Shown here: positions 31,785 through 43,165 of the stretch, piece by piece
Numbering within the stretch: position 1 is the stretch's first letter
How the letters are laid out: each line of letters opens with the position of its first letter
From: Gymnopilus junonius
Lineage: Eukaryota; Basidiomycota; Agaricomycetes; Agaricales; Galerinaceae
Assembly: GCA_015501075.1 (NCBI GenBank)
Contig: JADNYJ010000180.1
Location: forward strand, 1-64,000
Direction of reading: 5' to 3'
DNA: 64,000 nucleotides
Position numbers and translations under genes: made by a program
Notes under the pieces: model-generated
What the model was told of the DNA's origin: nothing
The model's input: only the letters and a program-made list of their open reading frames with translations
The model's database searches: none

Positions 31785-33801
31785 CTATGAAGTGTCCGTT
31801 CTAAGGCTGGGAGTCATGCTGGCTACCAATGAAGGAGGAGCATGATCAACTTCTCTCTCCCCCTCTTCCTGCTCTTCTTCTGAATCTGTCATTTCTGCTT
31901 CAAACGACCCATCTGAATCAGGACCATGTTCACCGCCATCGCTGTTCCTATCACCATTGCCATCACCAACAACAGTTGCTCCAAGTCTAAGAGGCTTGAG
32001 TCCAGGAATCAGTTTCACTTCATCCTTGTCCTTTTCTGAAATGTGCCGAGTCGCCTCATCGAGCCCAGATAAAACATTTGCCAATTCCTCAGTCGCATCA
32101 TCAGAGTCCGAGTTTTTAAAGGCAGAGAGGAGGCCTTGATACACTGACCAGAATGAGTTTGAAGTGACAAGTGGCCGTCCCATCTCATTGTAGTACTTGT
32201 TGGCACGGGTATCAAACTCAGGTGGGGTCAATTGGAAGACTGGATGATCATGCGATGCATATTCAGCCTCCATTTTATCAAATAATGCATCTGGAATGCC
32301 AATCTTTCATACAGTCAGAAGTGATAAAAACTGGACAAATGATCAACACACCTTGTAGTCTTGTCCGCCATACCTGTGGGGATGTGCACGGATTATAGCC
32401 GGTACACCTTGAGGCAAAATTTTATTCTTATCATGTCTTGGGGCAGTAAAATTTCGTTGAAACACCCAGTTATCTACTTCAGCTTGTATCCATGGTATAG
32501 CCAACCATCGGAAAACAAGCCTAAAGAATCAGAGCAGGAGCATATGAGACTTCTCATAGTCATGAGAGAAAGAGAAAGAGCTAGGCTTACCGTTCCAATG
32601 GGTCCTCGATGTCGTATAAACCATGATTTACTCCATAATCAAAAGCATTCTCAAAGCCAGGTGTAAAATCCCTCCGGAAAATGGACCATAAGCTTTCAGA
32701 CTTAACATTGTTGTGTTTCCGCATTATTCGATGTTGGCGTGTATCTTGAAGGGATGGATCCAATGTATGGCGAATCATAGTATGAACATTGGCGACACCG
32801 TTGTTCTCACTTCCCGGATCAGATTGAGTTGTGAGAGGACAACCTGTTGAAATAATTTAGATGTCCATAACTTTACATCAGATGAAAACACATTACCGCT
32901 CATTTCTCGACAGGCAGTGAGGTAGTAGTTCAAGATGAGGCGGGGATTAGAGTTTGTCCACCATACCTTTAACCAATTGATCCAGGAAGAGTATGTATCA
33001 AGGCTGCTGTGGAACCAGAGGCCATATTTGTGGCCCCATTTGTCATGTTGGTCTTGCGCCCACACATCATTAACTCCAGCGGCATAATAACGCTTCCTCT
33101 TGAATCGCCGCCCCTTGCGCTTTTTCACCTCGTTTGGTTCTGTAGCAAGGAGATAAGCCTCTATAATTTTTCTGTATTAAACATGTGATCAAGGTGGTCT
33201 GACATTCTGACATTCCAGAAGAAAATAACATTAACTCACCTGGACACATGCATTTTGTATTCAAGCATCAATGTCTTTCGGATACCCTCAGCTCCTTTGT
33301 TAGGGAACCTCTGTCGTATTTCTGCAACAACAGGAGCGATACTCTCTGCGGTATGTTTCTGTTGGCGTGTACTCTTCAAACCCCATTCTTTGCGGCGGCG
33401 TTGTAATGTTTTGCCACTAGTATATTGAGTACTAATCAGATGGAAAGCTGGAAAGTCTTCAAGAAAGGTTGGAACATACCCCATGTAATAGCGCTGGGTA
33501 TCATAGTGCTCCTTGAGTAACTCTACAATTTCAACATCTGGGGTGCCGATTGAGTGATACAACTCGACCCAGGGCTGAATGATAGCCTCTGGCGCTGCAA
33601 ATAGATGTGTTAATCAAAATTAGACATATAAGGTCCACCAGTGCTCACGAGCTGGTTTGTGCTGGTTTTTGCCAGTAGGATTTCTGGCCATAAACTTGGT
33701 GTCCCTGGCACTCTCGTTCGGCATCCGTCACAAGAAAAAGTAAATTCAGAAGTAAAATGGATGGGACTGTGATTAGATAAGAGGTCACGGGCGTTACTCA
33801 C
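31785..33801 (-). CDS. Integrase-core (DDE) transposase-like protein
   Basis: Minus strand from 33801 (MSNARDLLSNHSPIHF, with FSCDGC). A helical region follows (IGTPDVEIVELLKEHYDTQR, KTLQRRRKEWGL), then the core: GVNDVWAQDQHDKWGHKYGL, NWLKVWWTNSNPRLI, TTQSDPGSENNGVANVHT, NVKSESLWSIFRRDFTPGF, FRWLAIPWIQAEVDNWV and KILPQGVPAII. The Asp of AQDQHDKW, the Asp of QSDPGSEN and the Glu of KSESLWS form the expected DDE triad. Introns of about 50-70 bp occur near 33175-33238, 32845-32895, 32530-32590 and 32300-32350, and the frames across them agree. An acidic tail ends at 31785. The first exon junction (about 33605-33655) does not keep phase, so the N-terminus is uncertain. It lies inside inverted terminal repeats, so it probably moves the element. 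Confidence 0.7.
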
Positions 33802-33837
33802 ACTCCAGAATGTTGCGACTTGTTACACTCATATCTT

Positions 33838-34016
33838 TTTTGGGCTGAACTTTAAATGAAATTCCTTGGAGGCAATTACTATTGACATATATCACTACCA
33901 TCTTACACTTTGATACCTTAAAAATCTTGTGAGTGAATGACGAAACTTGGTGTAGAAAGAAAGTTACCTTTGCAGTGTGACGATCACATGCATGGCCCTT
34001 TGTTGCTCCCTCTCTG
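33838..34016. repeat. Right inverted end of the integrase element
   Basis: Reverse complement similar to both left copies (30222-30412 and 30435-30625), about 75-80 percent by eye. The inner edge is at about 33838, just before TGGGCTGAACTTTAAAT. Confidence 0.7.
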
Positions 34017-35449
34017 TCAATATGACAATATCTAAAGAAAAGGATTCCTCGCCCTCAGGTAGATTCAGACCAAGCAAGTGAAAGGACCAGAAAGACTGTA
34101 ACTTACATCAGTGTTGTGCAGTTTGACAATTGATGACCGGCTTGACACCATTTCTGAGAGTGATGACATTTTCATAACTTGTTTCATCAAGGACGATGCT
34201 GTCGATCTCCTTGACTGCCACCCTCTCAGCAGAGAGCAAGACTACTGACTGACCACCGACACTTGCCCACAGCATGAGAAAGCAACGACGTGTCGACGAT
34301 GAGGCCATGCGGCACCGCCGACTACCTGACCCACCCTGGCTCAGCAGCAGCAAGGACAGCAGTACCCACCCATGTCGATGATAGCATGGCAGCGGGTGCA
34401 GCGATAGCAGCAGCAACAGCAGGGTGGCAGCCACATTGGTGACAGCAGCAGCCGCTTGAAAGGCGACGGCGGCAACTGCGAGTCTGCGATGAGAGCAGCT
34501 GCTGCAAGGATGAGATCAGCAGTGACCGCAGCTGCAATGACAAAGTCCAGCTTGGGGATTTAGATCTACAAGGCCATTCATGATCAGTGGAGTAGTTGAC
34601 AAGGAAGCTAGTGCTTTAAATAACTTGCCTTAATACATTGTTCCATAATCTAAATGCGACGAGTTTTCACAACATCGAACAAAGGTAGGAAAACATGGTG
34701 TGTGGGCCATGTGGTGGTAGACAACCTGGGAACTGTGGTGTTAGATCAACCTACTTAGACTATTGGTGTATGAAGATATTTCAATGAGAGAGTTCTGCTG
34801 ATCACTGATGAGTGAAATATATGAGCAAATGGTCACTCTGAAACTCACAAGGCATGGAAACTCACAAGGCATGTAGAGCAGACCTCATGCATGGAGGATA
34901 GAAGGATGAGGCATTGAGGAAGCGCCGTGGCCATGGTACGTCCAACGTCACTCAACGTCCAACTTTCTTAGTGATCACAGTATAAATGTTTAGATAATTA
35001 TGTAGGGTACTAAGCTGAGGAACATGGTGTACGAGGTCCTGCCCTATGCCGAGTGATGCCAACATGGCTGAGTCCGAAATCAAAGCTGTCCAGTCATGCT
35101 TGCAATATTTAAGAGCTTCGAGTGAGCCAGTCGAGCCCGTGAATATCTCATAATCCCACACTGCCTCGCTCCTATCAATCTGTCATGATCCGTCCGCCCA
35201 CGCATTCGTCCCGGGGATATCAAATGCCCGTTTTGGGGTAGTTGGGCAAGGAGGCGAGGGTCTGTTCCATTCAGTCGGCACAGCTCATGTACGCACGCAT
35301 GCACTTGGTAGTGAGGCTGTGGACAATGGCCGAGATACATGCCTGGTGAACGTTCGTTTCGGAGTGTTTATATGTTTTAGGCACATATAACTGGATCCGA
35401 TGACATTCCTAGGCATCATTTTGCTTCCCTCATGCAGGGAAAAGGTTTA
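34017..35449. other. Gene-free stretch with CAG/GCA-rich low complexity and one dispersed repeat
   Basis: 34170-34545 is rich in CAGCAG/GCAGCA words and gives overlapping low-complexity frames that I do not take as genes. A small plus-strand frame at 35063-35152 (MAESEIKAVQSCLQYLRASS) contains the 31-bp block (35076-35106) shared, inverted, with 27191-27221. Confidence 0.4.
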
Positions 35450-38400
35450 ACGAGAGTACCCCCCAAGACATTCTATTGTTACTATGCTCGAGTACTGCAT
35501 GAAAACGTCGCATGAAGAGGGTTTTCTGCTCCAAGACTTGCAAGCGATGCATGATGACCATAAATGTTTCGGGTACCAATTTCTATAGATTTCTGTATGA
35601 TCTAAACGAGTCAGTACCACCGGATCAACGGCGGTGGGGTTTATCATTTTTGCAATCGGCATCAGCATGGGTCACTCACAGTCTCGTCCGAAGGCGATGG
35701 CCAATGGGGCTGAGAAAAGGGACGAGAAGGGGTGGAGGGACGTGCCAAGAGATGAGGTCACGGACGGAAATTTGGCAGCTTGTTCTGGGCTTTCGTCTTT
35801 TCGCATCCTGACATGTTCCCACACGCGGTACACTTTCCTGCAGATTTGCACAAGGAGCCTGGGCTCGTGAGCCTGGATTGATTTTCGGAAGCTGAAGAAT
35901 ATTGCTAGCTATGATAAATGTGAAATGGCGGAATGCACTGTACTCAGAGACTTTGAGGAAGGAAATTAAAAGGAAGGTCCAACAGAATTGTAGGCGACTG
36001 CATGTCACCTCCAAGTCCTGAGCCACCTCAAGCCCGCTCGACATAGGCTACGCCAAGCGAAGCCACTGCAAGTCTGGCAGGCCATGAGTCCCGGCATTTC
36101 AACGTCAGTCTTTTAACATTAGCGTATTAACACCAATCGATCGCTTTCAGAGCTAGGCATGGAAGCTTAAGGACATTTCATTAATACTAGCCAATAACTT
36201 ACTGGGGGGAGAAGAATCTCTAATGAATCATGACGTTAATTTGAGCAGCATCGATGACACTAAAGCTGGCATAAACAACATCTGACCAGAACGGATTCCG
36301 AGAGCAGATCAGGAAGTCGTTACAATATTAAAGAACAAAAGAAAAGTCCCGTCAGGGCCTGGTAGGAAATAATTTAGGAACGATTCCTTGAAAGCTTATT
36401 TGTCAGTGATAAACGTGCGTGAGCACAGTCTGGCCATATTCCAAAGCATGATTCTCTCTTCCCCCGAAGCCCATTTGAAGAAAAAAAAGACTAGCAGCAA
36501 GCTCTCTTCATCTGTAACATTTCTCTCCTCTTCCAGAGCCATCTGCACAGAAATTATGTTGAGACGTACCCAAAGAAGCTGTTCGATATCAGATCTGAAT
36601 CTGTAGATCCAAGGTCAAAAGAGCAAATTTCAGGCAGCAGAAAGAACTGGGGATCCCCATAAGCCAAAAATAAGTCGATAGATATAGATCGTGACGACGC
36701 TTGATTTTTTTTTCTTTTTTGGTAACAGTGCTTTCGTCAAATATAACTTTGAGAACAATTCGGCAAGCTTCAGAACGAGTGCCTTAACACAAGAGACCAG
36801 TATTTTCAAGTCAAACAGGTCGCCCTATACTTGGCGCGATATGCGCTCATAACGGCATATTAATTATTCCTGACATAGATTCTGAAGTTCCATGGCACTG
36901 GATGAGCAGATGAACTCGCCCTCATACAGTCGATCTCTGAGGAGGGTATCGCTGGGTGGTTGCTGGGTGGGAAAGCGGAGCATTAAGGACACAACATAGA
37001 TAGAAAGGAATGCAAGACTCTATTCTTTTAAAGAGACCCTTGTGAGTCGTCGTCCGCCATGTTTGGGAACATCTTAGCCTGCCAGAAGAAAAATTACCAG
37101 TGAGGATTACTCCAAGCCTCCACGGAGAACGCGGCGAAGGTAAAACTTCTGTACAGCAAAAGGACGCTAGTTGAAGAACGTCAATTTATTTAAATGGTCG
37201 GCGCAGTCCTTAACCATCAGGAAATACACGACAGGGATTGAGGCGAGGTCAAAGTGCTGTATACGCATAAGCCACAAAGAAATCGTTTCCACCCCCTGTT
37301 TAAACAAAGCAATAGCTTCGGTTAACCAATGGGAGTTGACCCAGAGAACGCCACTTTTTGTTCGACATGGAAAAACAGCGTACCAGACCTAAAGTCGTCG
37401 ATTCGCAGGCAGACAAAATCGGAGAAACCGAGGGTGAGCAGTTAATATCAAGGTCAGAGAACGTCCTCTGGCAAGCAGTTCATAGTGGTTGTGCAGCCTG
37501 AGATGGAAAGTTGAAAACAAACTTTGTTGACAGTGAAATTTCCCTCGCGGGAAGTTCTTGCCTCTTTCGACCTTGGGACTTTGACATCCTTGTTCGTCAG
37601 CGCCCGCCGTCTTGCAAGTTGCGATAGTCATGTCATTTCGAAAGCTCAAAATACTCCCAAGAGAAGAAACGTGAAGAAGGGGCTAGGACTCGAGAGAAAG
37701 CAACCTGAGAAGCTCTTTAGGAGCCGATAAGTGACGCCTTGGTGACGACGTTAATGCAAACCGAGTGGGATTCCACTTGAAGCTTGAAGCCATAAGGAGC
37801 TCGTTCGGTTTCTGTCCTCGCAGACTGGTTTGGTCGAAACCACTGACACGAGAACGCCACAGAACTTGAATCAGTCACGGTGGATTTGAACTCTGGAGTA
37901 AATAAGTACGAGCATCGAACCACTTCCTTCCCACTGAACTGCCGACAAAGGTTCCAACTAAGTATATACTGCCTGTTGCACGCAGCAGTACAAGCAGGAG
38001 TTGAAACGCTGATGCCCCAATATCAATCCCTCGGGAAAGGTGAGTATGGATTAGTATGCAACTTCGAGGAGTTGAGTAAGGAAGGTGCGTGAGGCAGAAC
38101 CAGTGCAAGATGGAAGATGGATCCGGAAGTCTCGGAGTCGTATGGGGGGATGCTGATGGGCATGGATCGAGGTAAAGGGTTGGGTAAAGGGTAGATTCTA
38201 TTAGTATTAGTTAGTATAACTAAGCAAGCCAACCAGCTACTTACATATCCACGTAATGTCTCTTCAATCTTGTCAAAAGGCATCATCAATTATCAAACTC
38301 GTGTACATCCTAAGTCCTTCTAATTCCCTTGATTCGAGAAACTTGCTCTAAATGGATCTGAAGAAATCGATAGTTAACGGGGGTCCTGGATGAACGAGTT

Positions 38401-39818
38401 GACTAAGGAAGATTCAAATACGAAAGGAATCGGAGTAATCAACAAGTCCTAGTCATCGTTCGTCATCATGACTCGCAACATTCAGTGTTCAGTCAAAAAA
38501 AGAAGCAAGCCGGCTGGTACAAACGACAACGACTTCTATTTCAATTCAATGCTGACTGTAAGTAAGGAAACAAAACAAAGATACGTAAGTAGGTAAGTAC
38601 AATATAGTGTGTTGAGTGTATGAGAGAGAGGCAGGGTTCAAGACTAGACAGACGGCAGGATTTAGTAAATAGATAACGTTAGTAAGTAGTAGTAGTACTA
38701 TAGAGGAGAGATGAGTCAAGGAGAAAGCAGATAGGATGATGGATAGACGACGAGAAATAAGGAAGGAGGATTTTAGGAATGAGAAGAAGGATCAAGGGCA
38801 CACGAGGAAAGTATAGAGTATAGAGTAGAAGAACAAGTAGGATGGAGATGGAGATGAAGGAGGACGAGTGGAGGTTGTTACAGAAAGCAAGAGAGATAAA
38901 ATCAAGATATGTTAGAACAACAACAAGCAGACGGAATCAAGGGAAGACAGGTTTTAAAAACAAGAAGGAAAAAAGAGATCAACCGAATAAGAGAAAAGGG
39001 GAAGATTATACGAGATGAAGGCGATAGAATATCAAGGGAAGAAAATAACCCAAGGAGTAATAGACCCAGGGCGAGATACAGATACTTTTTGTTTGATTTT
39101 TGTTGATTGAAACGAGGTACTTTTGAGTTGCAGTCGGAGAAGAGAAACAAGGGCAAGCGGGCGTAAGGTGACGTCGGAATTTTAAGGCGGCGGAGGGGGA
39201 AGGCCAAGACCAAGACCGCTCTAATGCGCAGTGTACAGCGATGAAGGCTGGAGACGAGGAAAGAAGAGGGGAAGATAAACCCCAAGGAAGAAAAAAATCC
39301 GACGATGACCCATGTCCGTTGTTTCATTTTGTGACCTGCTTTGCAATGGAGCCGTCTATGATAATGCGGAAGCAGAATAAAAAGGGTGGATAATACGATG
39401 CGATGCTTGCTCTATTATGAGCTCTATAGCAATGGCAATTTTGTGGTGCTTGACACTTTTGAGGTGCCGGAACTAGAGCCGAGGCCAGGGCTCGTGCCGG
39501 GGGTATAGATGGATGGATAGAGTAGATGGATAGATAGTGGATAGTATAACCAAGAATACGAAAAAGATAACTGACGAAGCCAGCATCTAGAGGCTTCCTT
39601 CTTCTATATTGGGGGACTTCAGATCGGATGAAGACAGCAGAGAGCCTATCAAAGGGATCTTGGTGAATCAAAAGAGGTTGCAGTTAGTCTCTATCCTGAA
39701 AGGCAGGTATAGAAAACGCCCAAAGCTCACCTCCACCTTGCACAGAACCATACCACACTACACCGCACCTCGACACACCACACCCTTGCACAAAGCACAC
39801 CCAAGCTCAAACCCCAAC
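35450..39818. other. Long gene-poor stretch downstream of the Sfp1-like gene
   Basis: No recognisable coding sequence on either strand. 38570-38900 is purine-rich with short repeats (AGTAAGTAGG, GAGTATAGAGTATAGAGTAG). The part next to 39818 is probably the 3' untranslated region of the Sfp1-like gene; how far it extends cannot be told. Confidence 0.35.
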
Positions 39819-42800
39819 TCACATTTGCTGATGCTGCGCCGCATACAAAGACGAGACATCCATTCCGTTCATCCCGTACTGGTGGTACTGCTGCTGCTGT
39901 TGTTGCTCATACGTTTGCTGGTCATAAGCCTGCTGATGTTGGTGATGCGGCGACCCCATCGACATCGACGGGCTCTGGTGCTGCATCATATGCCCATGCG
40001 TCGGGGACCCCACCGTACTACCTGGCGATGAAATCTGCATCTGGACCTGTTGCACATATTGCTGCTGCTGCTGTTGATGCTGAGGACTCAGCGGCTGGCC
40101 ACCAGAGGAGGAAGGCGACCTGTCGCCATTACCGCCGCCGACGTACTCCCCGCTCGCATTGAACACGACACCAGTAGGTGAGCTGCAGTTGGCCGAGGGG
40201 GACCGGGACTGGTGCTCCTGGGCTTGCATCTGTGCGTCCATCTCCACCTGCTGCTGAGCCTGAGCCTGTTGTTGAGCCGCTTGCTGTGCTTGAGCCTGTG
40301 CCTGTGCTTGCGCCTGAGCTTGAGCTTGAGCCTGCGCATACTGCCTCTGCATCTGCTGAGCATAATGCGTGTAGGCAGCCGCATACGCCTGCTGAGCGGC
40401 CTGCTGCTGCTGCGTCGGCGACTGCACCTGCATCTGCTGGGCCTGAGCCTGCTGCTGTTGAGGTGAAGGATGCATCTGAGTCTGCGTCGGCGACGGGACC
40501 TGGACCTGGTTATACTGCGCGTGCGGCGAGCTCCCCATACTTCCATTAGACCCCGCACTGCCCTGCCTCGAATGCCCATGCCCATGCGCGCTGGCGCTCA
40601 CAACGGTGGGAACCACGAATGCCTGGGCTTGTACAGGCGTGGGGGTAATCGCAGTCGTCTTGCTGGACGTCGCTGCAACCTGCGTCCCGTACTGCTGCTG
40701 CATTTGCTGTTGCTTATGAAGTGCCGCAGCTGCGAGTTGTTGCTGCTGTTGCTGATGAAGTTGAGCCTGCATCGCTTGGATCTGGGACATATGTTGCTGT
40801 TGAAGCTGCTGCTGCTGGGAAGTCGACGCAGTGGAGGAAGAGGCGGACACGGCAGGGGATGCGACGACGGAGGAAGAGGAGGAAATCGCAATAGCAGGTT
40901 GGGGAGTGCCCACCCTGCTGCTAGCTACGCTAGCGCCGATACCGACGCTCCCCGCCCTGCTCACAGGCATACTCACACTCCCGCCCATACCCAACCCCAC
41001 AATCCTCGTCCCGCCAATGGCGCTCGTCGACGCCGTGGTGGAAGACCCACCCGCGCCCGCCGACATCTTACCCGCACCTTGACTTCCACCTCTCTTCCCC
41101 CATCCGAGACACTCGTGTTGCCCACTGGCCAACAAAGCGAGCCCAATCGACCCATGGTCGCCCGAATGCTGATAATGATACCTCAGCCCATTCATATTCT
41201 TGTACCTCCTCGTACACTCGCCCACACCGCACGCGAACGGGCGGAGACGACGCTCAGCCTCGCGCTCGACCTCACGCAGCTCCGCCTCGGGAATATGGGA
41301 GAGATCCGAGTACGTAAGCGAGAGGATGGAAGTAGGGGAGAGCGGCGTGGTCGGCGTGGTCGGACTTGTTTGCGGCTGTGTGCCATCGGCAGCGGATCCG
41401 CCTGAAGAAGTGGCGACAGAATTTGATCCGCCAGGCACATTTCCCAGGCTCGCGCTCCGGTGAAGCCCTGATCCCGCGGCGCCTCCTGCTGCTGCTTCGC
41501 GCTCCCTGCGCTTCCGCTCCAAGAGGTCCTTGACATGTTCAAGGTCCTTGGGGGGTGCAAAGTTGCAGGAGCCGTGGGTCATATGGTATTTCAACCCGTT
41601 CGCCTGCTTGTACGATTTGTTGCAGTTGGGTTTAGGGCACCTGAAGGGTTTGCTGAGCAAAAGTGAGGACTGAGGACGGGGAACAGAAGGAGAAGAAGTG
41701 GCTGAAGAAGTCGAAGCTCCAGCCGTAGACGAGGAAGGAAGTGCCGAAGAGGGCCTCTCGGATATCGGGGTAGTTGGAGCAGTGGCAGCACCAAGGCGGG
41801 GATGAGTCGAATGCGCCTTGGCCAGTCCTGACGGGAGCGCAGGAACGCTGTTCTTCTTGCCATGGGCACCCGGGCTTGACATCCTGCTCTGCGGTTGACT
41901 GGCGCTCTCCTCGCGGGCACTGACACTCGTAGTGCTCGCGAACAACAAGGCCGGAGGGACACATCCCCCGCTCTGAGCCTGTTGAGCCTGGACCTGCTGC
42001 TGCCATGCAGAGAGACCGGCAGCATTTACGGCACTTGCCTCGTCCACTGTTGCGCCGTTGAACTGGGCACCGGGCATGGAAGAAGAATAGTCCGACGCGA
42101 ATCGGGCATAGGAGTTGAAAGCCTCTTCCGGGTGGGTAAGGAGCGTATTGGCGGGAGTGGCGCGGGGGAAGCCGCCGGTGTGAGCCACATTGAGATTAAG
42201 GTTAAGATTAGGACGGTGCTGGTGCTGGTTTACAAGCGTAGGTGAATTTTGGCGGGTGGAGGCCGCTGTGCTGGGGTCATAGGTTGACGCGAGAGGCGAA
42301 GAGGGTGCGGAGATGTACGGGGAAGTGGAGTGATGCATCGGGAGATGATGAGAGACAAATGGATGCGGAGAAGGATACGCGGACAGGGGAGTGGAGATGG
42401 GCGTATCAGGCGGAGAGGGCGCACAGGAGGAAGGGGACGACCGCGCGCTGGCAGAGGAGGGAGGTGGGGGCGGTGGAATAGAATTAGGATTATTGTCCAG
42501 GTCGATGTCTAGCTCCATGTCGTCTGGGTCAAATGGCGTAGGATACGGTTGATGATGATGTTGTTGATGCTGCTGCTGTTGGGTGGCACGATGCACAGTG
42601 GGGTTGAAGGGGACCTGGATCTGGATCTGCGTCTGGGGCTGAGCAGAGGTAGGGTCGATGACAACGATGTGGACCTCTTCAAAGTGCTCCAGCAGCGCAT
42701 GCAGGTCGTTCAGTTGCAGACCACAGCAGGTATAATTGCGGCACTGTGCATCAGGTTAGCATGGGTCGATGCGAGTCTGAAAGGGACTGACGAGTTCTCC

Positions 42801-43165
42801 CTCGCGCTCAAACACATTCAACGCGTTCATGATCGAATCGTTCTCCATGGACGAGGGTGTCTTTCCGCTCCGAAAGTCATTCAAACTGGACAGACAATGA
42901 GAAAGAGGAGCATGAGACGCGCAATCACTCACTCTATACTGCTGAGCAGCTGGGCAGTGGGTGAGCCGACGGGAAAGCGACTGCTGGGGACGCCCCACGA
43001 ACCGGCGCGCCAGGAGATGGGTGAGCCGAGGAAGTGGCGGGTGTAGGAGGCGGGGTTGAAGCCCTCTGAGCTGCCTGTGTATGAGCCCTGTGGATCGTGC
43101 ATGTGGTAGTCCTGCTGGTGCTGCTGGTGCTGGGGGAGTGCGATGGGCTGGGACTGGGCGATCAT
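39819..43165 (-). CDS. Sfp1-like C2H2 zinc-finger transcription factor, glutamine-rich
   Basis: Exons 42933-43165, 42792-42885 and 39819-42743 join in phase to 1083 codons. A split first finger opens exon 3 (residues about 110-135: CRNYTCCGLQLNDLHALLEH, FEEVH). Two further fingers of the Sfp1 type follow: FRCPKPNCNKSYKQANGLKY (about residue 477) and FACGVGECTRRYKNMNGLRY (about 615), each followed by paired His. The CxNGLxYHxxH pattern and the finger order match fungal Sfp1 regulators, which in yeast control ribosome-biogenesis genes and cell size. The rest is disordered: Ser/Pro-rich N-terminus, Ser/Ala-rich centre, and a C-terminus of poly-Gln and repeated Ala-Gln typical of an activation domain. 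The repeat-rich frame is undamaged over 2.9 kb. Target genes are unknown here. Confidence 0.85.

Larger units (their letters stand above)
30125..34016. mobile_element. Integrase-core transposon with long inverted ends and an alpha-kinase-like gene
   Basis: Sequence at 33838-34016 is similar, inverted, to 30222-30412 and again to 30440-30625. Shared words include TTTAAAGTTCAGCCCAAA, CTCACAAGATTTTTAAG, CTACACCAA and GCAAAGGTAACT. The left copies form a tandem of period 213 bp, with part of another copy before them from about 30125. Between the ends, all on the minus strand, are an integrase-core gene (31785-33801) and the catalytic end of an alpha-kinase-like gene (30700-31596). I could not fix the outermost bases or a target duplication, so the limits are good to perhaps 50 bp. 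Confidence 0.65.

Noticed and set aside
34108..34543. Leu-rich and Cys-rich minus-strand frames
   Set aside because: They come from CAG/GCA-rich low-complexity DNA, with different amino-acid runs in each frame and no domain.
40178..41405. Long plus-strand frames over the Sfp1-like gene
   Set aside because: They are antisense shadows of Gln, Ala and Ser repeats in the real minus-strand frame.
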